Assembly: GCA_024398515.1 (NCBI GenBank)
Contig: JAKSIZ010000028.1
Span: 1 to 34,526 of the forward strand
From: Bacteroidaceae bacterium
GTDB taxonomy: Bacteria > Bacteroidota > Bacteroidia > Bacteroidales > Bacteroidaceae
Reading direction: 5' to 3'
DNA length: 34,526 nucleotides
This document shows positions 1 through 7,990 of this stretch, piece by piece. Each line of letters starts with the position of its first letter. Position 1 is the first letter of the stretch. The notes under the pieces were generated by a model that saw only the letters and a program-made list of their open reading frames with translations, made no database searches and was not told the DNA's origin. The position numbers and the translations under genes were made by a program.

Positions 1-110
1 TTTTTCCTGACCATTATACTATGAAAAAATTGCGTTTCTACTTGGACTCTTCGGTTGACTTTTTGTATGTGTGCGATACCGTCTCTGAGGGTGTTCTGTT
101 GGGGGTGAAA

Positions 111-170
111 AAAGTTGTACAACTTTCAACCGAATGTTGTACAACTTTCGCGCGAAAGTTGTACAACTTT
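111..170. repeat. Triple palindrome array TP1
   Basis: Three copies of the palindrome AAAGTTGTACAACTTT start at 111, 133 and 155, a period of exactly 22 bp, with 6-nt spacers (127-132 and 149-154). The middle copy has one arm mismatch. The left flank GGGGGTGAAA and the right flank around 175-195 resemble the flanks of TP5. The array lies just beyond the 3' end of the aldo/keto reductase gene. Seen directly in sequence; function unknown. Confidence 0.9.
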
Positions 171-208
171 TTTTCGACTTTAACGTTCGTCTTGTTGAAC
201 GATATGCT

Positions 209-1204
209 TTATATGTTGATGTTTGTTGCGAGTTGCTGCGTGCTGCTTGCGCCGATGAGCACTGATGTTACGGCTTTCTGCTGCAGGATCCATTGCAGTG
301 CTCGCTGGGCAAGTGTCTTTCCGTCGGCCTCTGCCTCGGCGTTCCACTGGCGCAATTGTGCAAGGAGTTCTGGCGTCAATGCACTCGACTTGAGGAACTG
401 TTCGTGAGCCATGCGCGAGTCTGCTGGTATGCCGTTGAGGTAGCGGTTGGTCAGGAGGCCTTGTGCAAGTGGCGAGAACGAGATGAATCCTACTTGTTCT
501 GCTTCAAGCAGGTCGAGTATTCCTTCGTCGATTGGCTCTTTGTTGAGCATGTTGAGCTTTCCCTGATAGATGAGCAGCGGCACGTGCTGGTCGCGTAGGT
601 AATTGATGGCGAAGCGTGTAGCCTCAAGTGGCCAACGCGACAGTCCTACATAGAGTGCCTTGCCTTGGTGCACTATATCGACGAGTGCCTGAAGTGTTTC
701 CTCAAGCGGAGTGTCGGGGTCGTAACGGTGAGAGTAGAATAGGTCAACATACTCAAGGTGCATACGCTTAAGGCTTTGGTCGAGACTGGCGATGAGGTGC
801 TTTCGACTGCCGAAGTTGCCGTAAGGACCTTCCCACATGTCAAAGCCTGCTTTTGACGAGATAAACAGTTCGTCGCGGTAAGGGCGGAAGCTGTCGTCCA
901 TCAATCGTCCGAACGTCTCCTCTGCCGAGCCGTATGGAGGACCATAGTTGTTGGCGAGGTCGAAGTGGGTTATACCGTGGTCGAAGGCGTAGTGAGTGAT
1001 TTCCTTGCTGCGCTGATAAGGGTCAACGCCGCCGAAGTTATGCCAGAAGCCAAGCGAGACTTGTGGTAGCAATACGCCACTATTGCCGCAGCGATTGTAC
1101 TTCATACCGTTTTCGTAGCGTGACTTGTCGACCTTGTAGATGCCGTCAGACAAGTCGTTTCTGACGTGTTCAAGCTTTACGTCGTGTAGTTGTTTGCTGT
1201 TCAT
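209..1204 (-). CDS. Aldo/keto reductase, YghZ-like, probably truncated at the C-terminus
   Basis: This is an NADPH-dependent aldo/keto reductase of the YghZ (L-glyceraldehyde 3-phosphate reductase) type, cytoplasmic, 331 residues. Recognisable family segments are WHNFGG, HFDLANNYGPP (with the catalytic Asp/Tyr region), SSKAGFDMW, YVDLFYSHR and the cofactor-phosphate segment VLIGASS near the C-terminus. The N-terminus carries about 20 residues more than E. coli YghZ; no later Met before residue 34 fits. The C-terminus stops at LATNINI, whereas from memory E. coli YghZ continues about 30 residues with a final helix. The stop lies a few bases from the flank of array TP1, and the frame beyond it does not encode the missing tail. 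The gene follows ispG by 50 nt and may be its distal partner. Family assignment is firm; activity of the shortened form is uncertain. Confidence 0.88.
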   Translation of the reverse strand: MNSKQLHDVKLEHVRNDLSDGIYKVDKSRYENGMKYNRCGNSGVLLPQVSLGFWHNFGGVDPYQRSKEITHYAFDHGITHFDLANNYGPPYGSAEETFGRLMDDSFRPYRDELFISSKAGFDMWEGPYGNFGSRKHLIASLDQSLKRMHLEYVDLFYSHRYDPDTPLEETLQALVDIVHQGKALYVGLSRWPLEATRFAINYLRDQHVPLLIYQGKLNMLNKEPIDEGILDLLEAEQVGFISFSPLAQGLLTNRYLNGIPADSRMAHEQFLKSSALTPELLAQLRQWNAEAEADGKTLAQRALQWILQQKAVTSVLIGASSTQQLATNINI

Positions 1205-1218
1205 AGTTGTTTGTTTTA

Positions 1219-1254
1219 TCGAGATTTCGAGTTGTCGAGATTTCGAGTTTTCGA
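1219..1254. repeat. 16-bp tandem repeat in the ispG/aldo-keto reductase gap
   Basis: The unit TCGAGATTTCGAGTT(G/T) occurs twice (1219-1234 and 1235-1250), followed by a partial TCGA. It fills most of the 50-nt gap between the ispG stop and the next start on the minus strand. It contains several TCGA self-complementary steps. No function can be assigned. Confidence 0.8.
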
Positions 1255-2415
1255 TTATTTTGCGTCTTCCTTGATTAGTTCAAGCAATCGGTCAACGGCT
1301 TCTTCCTCTGGGATGTTCTTTAGGATACATTCTTTTTTGCGATATAGGCTAATCCTTCCGCGCCCTGCACCTACATAACCATAGTCGGCATCAGCCATTT
1401 CTCCTGGGCCATTGACGATGCATCCCATGATTCCAATCTTAAGTTTCTGCGATTCCATCGGTATATTTTCGGCAACGGCTTGCTTTATTTTTGCTATTGT
1501 TCCCTGTAGATCGTAGAGAGTTCTGCCACAACCTGGGCACGAGATGAACTCCGTTTTGGTGATTCTTGCACGTGCTGCCTGGAGAATATTATAGGCAACG
1601 GGTATCTCGTTTTCGGGTTCTTCGGACAGCGATACGCGTATAGTGTCGCCGATACCATCGAGGAGCAAGGCACCGATACCCACTGCTGACTTCAATCTTC
1701 CGTCTTCTCCTTCGCCTGCTTCAGTCACGCCGAGATGGATTGGGAAGTGCATATCCTCGTTGTCCATCTCTTTCACGAGCAACCTTACAGTCTCAACCAT
1801 AACCGTTGTATTGCTTGCCTTGATTGAGATTACCACATTCATAAAGTCCTGCTTAACGCAGATGCGGAGGAATTCAAGGCAGCTTTCGACCATTCCTGCC
1901 GGTGTGTCGCCGTAACGACTCATGATGCGATCGCTCAGCGAACCGTGGTTCACGCCGATGCGAATGGCTGTATGGTGCTCCTTACATATATTAAGGAAAG
2001 GCACGAAACGGGTTTCTATCTTCTGCAGTTCCGCTGCATATTCCTCGTCAGTATAGTCAAGATGCTTGAACTTACGTGCTGGATCAACATAGTTTCCAGG
2101 ATTTATTCGCACTTTGTCAGCGTAGAGTGCGGCAACGTCAGCCACCTTTGCATTGAAATGTACGTCGGCAATTATCGGAACCATATAGCCGTCGCGACGG
2201 AGTCCTTCCTTAATATTCTTCAGGTTTTCGGCTTCTGCTACGCCTTGAGTAGTGAGTCGCACGTATTCTCCACCCGCATCAACAATGCGTTTTATCTGTG
2301 CTATGCACCCTTCTGTATCCATAGTCGAGCAAGTTGTCATGCTCTGTACACGTATCGGATTGTCGCCTCCCATCGGGAGATTGCCGACCATAACCTCGTT
2401 TGTCTTTCTTCTCAT
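1255..2415 (-). CDS. ispG: 4-hydroxy-3-methylbut-2-enyl diphosphate synthase, short form
   Basis: IspG (GcpE) is the [4Fe-4S] enzyme that reductively converts methylerythritol cyclodiphosphate to HMBPP in the MEP isoprenoid pathway. The N-terminal TIM-barrel domain is typical of the Bacteroidota/plant lineage (NPIRVQSMTT, YVRLTTQGV, GVNHGSLSDRIM, ASNT). The C-terminal cluster domain has CPGCGRT with Cys293 and Cys296, then MGC with Cys332 and NGPGE with Glu339, numbered from the ATG at 2415. Bacteroidota IspG normally has a central insert of more than 200 residues between these domains. Here EIPVA is followed directly by YNILQAAR at about residue 274, so the protein is 386 residues, close to E. 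coli's 372. I chose ATG 2415 because it overlaps the upstream stop as ATGA; a GTG at 2442 is an alternative start. Confidence 0.96.
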   Translation of the reverse strand: MRRKTNEVMVGNLPMGGDNPIRVQSMTTCSTMDTEGCIAQIKRIVDAGGEYVRLTTQGVAEAENLKNIKEGLRRDGYMVPIIADVHFNAKVADVAALYADKVRINPGNYVDPARKFKHLDYTDEEYAAELQKIETRFVPFLNICKEHHTAIRIGVNHGSLSDRIMSRYGDTPAGMVESCLEFLRICVKQDFMNVVISIKASNTTVMVETVRLLVKEMDNEDMHFPIHLGVTEAGEGEDGRLKSAVGIGALLLDGIGDTIRVSLSEEPENEIPVAYNILQAARARITKTEFISCPGCGRTLYDLQGTIAKIKQAVAENIPMESQKLKIGIMGCIVNGPGEMADADYGYVGAGRGRISLYRKKECILKNIPEEEAVDRLLELIKEDAK

Positions 2416-3038
2416 AGGAATAATATTATAATGAATGCGCACACTCCACCGACTATGCTGCCGGCGAAGACCTGTGCTACGGTGTGTTGTCTAAGTATGA
2501 TTCGGCTGCTGCCTACTGCTCCCGAAAGCAGGATTAAGAGGCAAAGCCACCACATAGGATTGAAGTCGAAGATAATGGCAAACGCCATAAGCGCACCAAT
2601 CACGCCACCTATTGCCGCAGAATGAGTGCTGATTTTCCACCAAAGGTTTATTGCGGCACATATAAGTTGTATGAAAAGTGCAGTCAGGAGAATGTTTCCC
2701 ATGAAGTGCGGAATGTGTATTGAATGCATTATATAGATGCATCCAAGGTAACACAATGAGGAAATGATATAAGGGACAACGCGCCTTTCCTTTGCTCCTA
2801 ACTGGAATAATGTCCAACCGTTATACTTACGGTAGAAGTTGATGAGCACCGTCGGCAGCAAGATTGTGAAGCAAGCCACGAGCACAAGAACGATAAGTTT
2901 GTATGCCCAAGGCAACATATTAAGGTAACTGAACAGGAATAGTATTACCATTCCAAGCAATGGAAGGTAGAAAGGATTGAATATAACACTCAATGTCTTT
3001 GCTGCAATGATGATGTCCTTCTCTGTAGTCTTGTTCAT
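2412..3038 (-). CDS. PAP2-like integral membrane phosphatase family protein
   Basis: A 208-residue polytopic membrane protein with about six hydrophobic segments and three regions matching the PAP2 phosphatase signature: KERRVVP (motif 1), STHSA (motif 2, containing the His) and SRIILRQHTVAQVFAG (motif 3, SR-x5-H). The usual motif-3 aspartate that follows the His is Gln here. The family removes phosphate from lipid or undecaprenyl pyrophosphate-type substrates; the actual substrate cannot be told. The start ATG at 3038 overlaps the rpoN stop as ATGA, and the gene's own stop overlaps the ispG ATG the same way. It is therefore translated within an rpoN-PAP2-ispG operon. A role in isoprenoid-lipid recycling next to ispG is inference only. 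Confidence 0.85.
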   Translation of the reverse strand: MNKTTEKDIIIAAKTLSVIFNPFYLPLLGMVILFLFSYLNMLPWAYKLIVLVLVACFTILLPTVLINFYRKYNGWTLFQLGAKERRVVPYIISSLCYLGCIYIMHSIHIPHFMGNILLTALFIQLICAAINLWWKISTHSAAIGGVIGALMAFAIIFDFNPMWWLCLLILLSGAVGSSRIILRQHTVAQVFAGSIVGGVCAFIIILFL

Positions 3039-4510
3039 TTCCTTAGTCTTGCTACTGGTATATTCAACTGTTCTCTATACTTTGCCACCGTGCGTCGTGC
3101 GATAGGAAAACCCTTTTTTGCCAATTCCGAAGTAAGTTTCTCGTCGCTCAATGGCTTCTTCTTGTTCTCGCCGTCAATGATTTCCTTCAGTGCTTGCTTT
3201 ATAGCAATGGTCGAAGTTTCCTCGCCATCTGCCGTGACATAGCCGTCGTTGAAGAAAGTCTTTAGCGGATAAGTGCCCCATCGCGTCTGTACATATTTGC
3301 CATTTGTTGCTCTCGAAACGGTGCTGATGTCCATACCTACTCGCTCAGCAATATCTTTAAGAATCATCGGTTTCATCGACATTTCGTCGCCATCTTCGAA
3401 GAAACGTCGCTGCAACTCTATTATGGTTTTCATCACTGCGTACATTGTCTGGTATCTCAGTCGCACTGCCTCGATGAAATTGTTTGCCGAATCTATCTTA
3501 CTTCGGGCATAGTCGCGTGCTTCTTTAAGCGATTTGCTGTCGCCTTTGTCGTTGAGAATGTCCTCGAACGTGTCTGAGATTGTCAGCACAGGAAGGTTTC
3601 CCCTGTTCACGTAGAAGCTTATCGTGCCGTCATCATTCGTGTCAACTACGAAGTCTGGTGTGATTTGCTGCACGCTTTTGCCCACTACTTCATTGAACGA
3701 AGAGCCAGGTTTCGGGTTCAACCTACGCAATTCACGGAACAATTCGTCGGCTTCTTCGTCGTTAAGTTTCAGTGAGCGTTGTATCTTATCCCAGTGTTTC
3801 AGCGTGAACTCACGGTACATATCAGTGATAACTTGTCGTATTAGAAACTGAAAGGAGGGTTCTATTCTTTCTTTTCTTTCTATTTGAAGTAGCAGACATT
3901 CCTGCAAATCGCGTGCCCCGATGCCTGCTGGTTCCATTGACTGCAACACTTTGAGCATACGGTTGACATCGCTCACGTCAACATCAACGTTATGATAGAG
4001 TGCCAATTCCTCGGCTATCAGTTCCGTGTCGCGACGCAAATAACCATCGTCGTCGAGGCTTCCGATGAGATATTCCAACACATACTTTTCGGTTTCGTTA
4101 AGGTCATAGTCGCACATCTGCTCCTTCAACTCATCCTGGAAACTACGTGTCTCGCCAAAGACTACATCCTGTTCTTCATCAGGGCGATTGCGGAAATTCG
4201 GCATCTCGTCGTCTGCTCCGATGCTCATCAGCACATCCTGCAACGCATCCTGACGCTCTTCTTGTTCGTAGTTGTCGTCAATCTCTTCGCTTGGAGTTTC
4301 GTCGTATGTCGGTTCGTCAGCCTGCAGGTCTGTCTCCTTCTCGCCTATCTCAAGCGCAGGGTTATCGTCCATCTCAAGTCTTACTCGCTCTTCAAGTTCA
4401 TTCAACGACAGTTCAAGCACCCTCACTTGCAACACCTGTTGTGGCGAGAGAGTCTGAACCTGCACCTGCTGCTGGTTTTGAACCTGATATTGTGACAGAC
4501 TTTGCTTCAT
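3035..4510 (-). CDS. rpoN: RNA polymerase sigma-54 factor
   Basis: Sigma-54 directs core RNA polymerase to -24/-12 promoters and needs an enhancer-binding ATPase. The 491-residue product has the expected order. The glutamine-rich region I is at residues 1-50 (QNQQQVQVQTLSPQQVLQ). An acidic linker follows at about 55-120, with many Glu/Asp including EEIDDNYEQEERQD. The core-binding domain is in the middle, then the HTH segment (DISTVSRATNGKY), and the RpoN box ARRTVAKYR is at residues 471-479. Length and start fit the family. A Bacteroidota-type -7 element lies 18 nt upstream of the ATG. It is the first gene of the minus-strand operon with the PAP2 gene and ispG. No enhancer-binding protein is encoded in the window. 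Confidence 0.97.
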   Translation of the reverse strand: MKQSLSQYQVQNQQQVQVQTLSPQQVLQVRVLELSLNELEERVRLEMDDNPALEIGEKETDLQADEPTYDETPSEEIDDNYEQEERQDALQDVLMSIGADDEMPNFRNRPDEEQDVVFGETRSFQDELKEQMCDYDLNETEKYVLEYLIGSLDDDGYLRRDTELIAEELALYHNVDVDVSDVNRMLKVLQSMEPAGIGARDLQECLLLQIERKERIEPSFQFLIRQVITDMYREFTLKHWDKIQRSLKLNDEEADELFRELRRLNPKPGSSFNEVVGKSVQQITPDFVVDTNDDGTISFYVNRGNLPVLTISDTFEDILNDKGDSKSLKEARDYARSKIDSANNFIEAVRLRYQTMYAVMKTIIELQRRFFEDGDEMSMKPMILKDIAERVGMDISTVSRATNGKYVQTRWGTYPLKTFFNDGYVTADGEETSTIAIKQALKEIIDGENKKKPLSDEKLTSELAKKGFPIARRTVAKYREQLNIPVARLRK

Positions 4511-4527
4511 AGTCTCTATTACGAATG

Positions 4528-4535
4528 CAAAGATA
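4528..4535 (-). promoter_or_regulatory. Putative -7 element for rpoN
   Basis: On the minus strand TATCTTTG followed by C fits the Bacteroidota primary-sigma consensus TAnnTTTG. It ends 18 nt from the rpoN ATG, implying a leader of roughly 10-13 nt. No convincing -33 TTTG was found at 19-20 nt spacing. Confidence 0.65.
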
Positions 4536-4731
4536 ATGAATTTTTAGAATTTATCATTTCTCCACACATTATTTTTATATAATTTGTAATTATATTCGAC
4601 AAAAAAGTGTGTTTTTCATTTAATACAGCGTGAAAATTGGGTGATATGAACTGTTGATCTAAAGAAAATGGCGTTAATGTTTTTTATGGTTGAACGCTTG
4701 CGTTGCGCGGGACGAACGCTTAACCCGAAAA

Positions 4732-4794
4732 AACATTGCTGCAATGTTCGACTCAACATTGCTACAATGTTCGGACCAACATTGCTGCAATGTT
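4732..4794. repeat. Triple palindrome array TP2
   Basis: The palindrome AACATTGCTGCAATGTT starts at 4732, 4755 and 4778, a period of 23 bp with 6-nt spacers. The middle copy has centre CTA instead of CTG. The array is enclosed by CGCTTAAC on the left and GTTAAGCG on the right (about 4716 and 4802), a perfect 8-bp inverted repeat. A second pair, TTTGGCGGA and TCCGCCAAA, spans 4793-4845. The array lies between the divergent rpoN and dacB genes. The arm sequence is the same as in TP5, as is the right flank (GAGTTAA, CGCTCGACTTG). The rest of the 4511-4991 gap holds only promoter elements. Confidence 0.92.
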
Positions 4795-4972
4795 TGGCGG
4801 AGTTAAGCGCTCGACTTGAGAAGTCATAAAGGTTATCCGCCAAACTTTATAGTGTCATATCCGGCAGGCATAAAGGAGATGGACGGATAGACATGAGTTG
4901 TCGGCTGGCTCACAATGTACAAAAAATCGTAAATAAATTGCAAAGAGCCAACCATAAATGCTAAAAATTGAT

Positions 4973-4980
4973 TAACTTTG
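4973..4980 (+). promoter_or_regulatory. Putative -7 element for dacB operon
   Basis: TAACTTTG followed by CA matches the Bacteroidota -7 box. It lies 11 nt before the ATG at 4992, so the transcript would have a leader of only a few nucleotides. This is why the in-frame ATG at 4968, upstream of the element, was rejected as start. Confidence 0.7.
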
Positions 4981-4991
4981 CAGTCGAATTT

Positions 4992-6191
4992 ATGAATAGG
5001 TCGATTGTCGATAGGGTGATATTGATTGTTTCGGTGATGGCGACGATGTTGTTGCCGTCGGTGAAAACCATGGCTCAGGAACCGCTGTGGCCACAAAACC
5101 TGCAGCAGGAACTGACCAACCTCTTAGACAATTCTTATTTCCACAAGACTCAGATTGGCATCATGGTCTATGACCTCACAGCCGACTCTACGCTGTTTGC
5201 CTCGGGCGAAAAACAGTTGCTCCGCCCTGCATCGACGATGAAACTGCTGACCGGTATCACTGCCCTTGACCGATTGGGATGGCAATACAACTACACAACG
5301 ACGCTCGCCATTACGGGCGATACGCTTGGTGGTGTGCTGCGTGGCGACGTATATTGCCGCGGAGGGTTCGACCCTTCATTCGGCGATAAGGACATGACAG
5401 CATTCGTCGCAGCACTCCGTGGGCTTGGAATCGACTCGATAAGTGGGAGGATTTACGAGGATCTTACGTTCAAGGACGACAAGAAATTCGGTGCCGGATG
5501 GTGTTGGGACGACAATAACTATACGCTTACACCGTTGCTCATTGACAAGAGAGACGCATTCATGGCGACATTCAAAAGCAAGTTGAGGCAGCAGATACGC
5601 CTTGCCAACGACACAACATTGCGTGGCACAGTGCCAGAGAAAGCGAGGATAGTAGCCACTTGCAGCCACTCTTTGCTCTCGGTAATGAAGCAAATGATGA
5701 AAGAAAGCGACAATCTTTACGCCGAATCAATGCTCTATCAGGTGGCTGCTTCGGCAGGAAAACGAGAAGTATCAGCGCAGGATGGGCTTACACTAGTGCG
5801 CAATCTGATAAACTCAATCGGACTTGATGCCGATACATACAACTTTGCCGACGGCAGTGGACTGTCGCTCTACAACTATGTTTCGGCTGAACTGGAGTGC
5901 ATGTTGCTGAGATATGCGTTCCATAAGGACGACATTTACCGTCATCTTTACCCTACACTTCCCGTAGCAGGACGCGATGGTACGCTCTCCTCACGCATGA
6001 AAAACTCGTCGGCTGAGGGTAACGTACACGCAAAGACAGGCACACTGAAGGGCGTCTCATCGCTCGCCGGATACTGTCAGGCGTATAACGGACACCTGCT
6101 TTGCTTCTCAATCATCGACCAAGGAGTGATGAAACAGAGCGAGGCAAAGATGTTCCAGAACAGAATATGTCAAATACTTTGTAGTATATGA
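4992..6191 (+). CDS. dacB: D-alanyl-D-alanine carboxypeptidase/endopeptidase (PBP4 type, S13)
   Basis: This periplasmic serine peptidase trims D-Ala from peptidoglycan stem peptides and cleaves cross-links. The 399-residue product starts with a signal peptide (hydrophobic SIVDRVILIVSVMATMLLPS, cut near MAQ). It carries the three penicillin-binding motifs in order: S81-T-M-K84 (SxxK, with S81 the nucleophile), S239-D-N241 (SxN) and K348-T-G350. The long gap between SxxK and SxN is characteristic of the S13/PBP4 family. The start is set by the promoter overlapping the longer reading frame. The stop TGA overlaps the typA ATG (ATGA), so the two genes are probably translationally coupled. Assignment is firm; the symbol is by family. 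Confidence 0.93.
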   Translation: MNRSIVDRVILIVSVMATMLLPSVKTMAQEPLWPQNLQQELTNLLDNSYFHKTQIGIMVYDLTADSTLFASGEKQLLRPASTMKLLTGITALDRLGWQYNYTTTLAITGDTLGGVLRGDVYCRGGFDPSFGDKDMTAFVAALRGLGIDSISGRIYEDLTFKDDKKFGAGWCWDDNNYTLTPLLIDKRDAFMATFKSKLRQQIRLANDTTLRGTVPEKARIVATCSHSLLSVMKQMMKESDNLYAESMLYQVAASAGKREVSAQDGLTLVRNLINSIGLDADTYNFADGSGLSLYNYVSAELECMLLRYAFHKDDIYRHLYPTLPVAGRDGTLSSRMKNSSAEGNVHAKTGTLKGVSSLAGYCQAYNGHLLCFSIIDQGVMKQSEAKMFQNRICQILCSI

Positions 6192-7990
6192 AAGATATAA
6201 GAAACATTGCAATCATTGCCCATGTAGATCATGGAAAGACAACTTTGGTAGATAAAATGATGCTTGCCGGACATCTGTTCCGTGAAGGACAGAACAACAG
6301 CAGCCAAGTTCTCGACGCTAACGACCTCGAACGCGAGCGAGGTATAACGATACTTTCAAAGAATGTGTCGATAAACTATAAGGGAACAAAGATAAATATC
6401 ATAGATACTCCGGGACACTCCGACTTTGGTGGAGAGGTGGAACGAGTGCTCAATATGGCCGACGGATGCCTGCTTCTCGTTGATGCGTTCGAAGGACCAA
6501 TGCCGCAGACACGGTTTGTATTGCAGAAAGCATTGCAGATTGGGCTTAAACCTATCGTCGTAGTAAACAAGGTTGACAAGCCTAATTGCCGTCCTGAAGA
6601 GGTTTACGAAATGGTGTTCGACCTTATGTTTGCACTCAATGCAACCGAGGAACAGCTTGATTTCCCTGTAGTCTATGGTTCGGCAAAGCAAGGTTGGATG
6701 GGTGCCGACTTCAATAATCCTACTGACAACATCACATACTTGCTCGATCAAATCATCGATCATATACCTGCTCCGCAATACTTGGAGGGTACTCCGCAGA
6801 TGCTTATCACGTCGTTGGACTACTCTACATACACAGGCCGAATCGCCGTGGGGCGTGTTCATCGCGGCACATTACGTACAGGACAGAACATTACAATCTG
6901 TCATCGCGACGGCACAATGGAGAAAACAAAGATCAAGGAGCTTCATACGTTTGAAGGAATGGGACATACGGTGACTGATGAAGTGTCGAGCGGAGATATC
7001 TGTGCAATCATCGGACTGTCGCATTTCGAGATTGGCGACACAATCTGTGACTTTGAAGAGCCAGAAGCAATGCCTACAATCTCAATCGATGAGCCTACAA
7101 TGAGTATGCTCTTTACCATAAACGACTCGCCTTTCTTTGGTCGCGAAGGAAAGTTTGTCACTTCCCGACATATAAACGACCGCTTGCAGAAGGAGTTGGA
7201 AAAGAACCTTGCACTGCGCGTTGCACCATTCCCAGACTCAACCGATAAGTGGATAGTAAGCGGACGAGGCGTGCTTCACCTCTCGGTTTTGATTGAAACC
7301 ATGCGACGTGAAGGCTATGAGTTGCAGGTTGGACAGCCTCAGGTTATCTATAAAGAGATTAATGGCGTGAAGTGTGAACCTATAGAAGAACTGACCATCA
7401 ACGTGCCTGAAGAGTTTTCAAGCAAGATGATCGACATGGTTACACGCAGAAAAGGCGAAATGACTTCGATGGATACTCAGGACGATCGCGTAAACATTGA
7501 GTTCGACATGCCTTCACGCGGCATCATCGGACTGCGCACAAACATACTTACAGCATCGCAAGGTGAGGCAATCATGGCGCATCGATTCAAGGAATATCAG
7601 CCTTACAAGGGCGACATAGAGCGTCGTACCAGCGGAAGTATGATTTCACTTGAGACAGGTAATGCATACGCTTATTCAATCGACAAGCTTCAGGATCGCG
7701 GTAAGTTCTTTATTGATCCAGGCGAGGATGTGTATGCCGGACAGGTTGTAGGCGAACATATTCATGAGAATGACCTCGTAATCAACGTCTGCAAGGCAAA
7801 GCAGTTGACTAATACACGTGCCAGTGGTAGCGACGACAAGGCAAGGATTGTGCCTAAGACAGAGTTCTCGCTCGAAGAAGCACTCGAATATATTAAGGAA
7901 GATGAACTTGTAGAGGTAACGCCAAAGAGCATGAGAATGAGAAAGACAATGCTCGACCACCTCGCAAGAAAACGTGCAAATAAGGAATAA
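6188..7990 (+). CDS. typA: Ribosome-associated GTPase TypA/BipA
   Basis: TypA is a translational GTPase of the EF-G class that binds the ribosome and supports late 50S assembly and stress growth. The 600-residue product shows G1 AHVDHGKTT near residue 11, the switch/G2 region RERGITI, G3 DTPGHSDFGGEV, G4 NKVD and G5 GSAK. EF-G-like domains II, III and V follow, then the TypA-specific C-terminal domain (TPKSMRMRKTMLDHLARKRA). Length equals the family's usual ~600. The start overlaps the dacB stop, and the stop TAA shares its last A with the ATG of the nitroreductase, so the three form one operon. Confidence 0.98.
   Translation: MKDIRNIAIIAHVDHGKTTLVDKMMLAGHLFREGQNNSSQVLDANDLERERGITILSKNVSINYKGTKINIIDTPGHSDFGGEVERVLNMADGCLLLVDAFEGPMPQTRFVLQKALQIGLKPIVVVNKVDKPNCRPEEVYEMVFDLMFALNATEEQLDFPVVYGSAKQGWMGADFNNPTDNITYLLDQIIDHIPAPQYLEGTPQMLITSLDYSTYTGRIAVGRVHRGTLRTGQNITICHRDGTMEKTKIKELHTFEGMGHTVTDEVSSGDICAIIGLSHFEIGDTICDFEEPEAMPTISIDEPTMSMLFTINDSPFFGREGKFVTSRHINDRLQKELEKNLALRVAPFPDSTDKWIVSGRGVLHLSVLIETMRREGYELQVGQPQVIYKEINGVKCEPIEELTINVPEEFSSKMIDMVTRRKGEMTSMDTQDDRVNIEFDMPSRGIIGLRTNILTASQGEAIMAHRFKEYQPYKGDIERRTSGSMISLETGNAYAYSIDKLQDRGKFFIDPGEDVYAGQVVGEHIHENDLVINVCKAKQLTNTRASGSDDKARIVPKTEFSLEEALEYIKEDELVEVTPKSMRMRKTMLDHLARKRANKE

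Noticed and set aside
21-407. Plus-strand reading frame of 128 codons across TP1
   Set aside because: It runs antisense over the aldo/keto reductase C-terminus and through the palindromes; no independent support.
4616-4843. Minus-strand reading frame over TP2, with a similar peptide (KHCSNVGPNI) in the frame 30424-30933 over TP5
   Set aside because: The similarity comes from the shared palindromes. The equivalent frames at TP4 all contain stops and the array period is not a multiple of three, so a conserved protein is unlikely.
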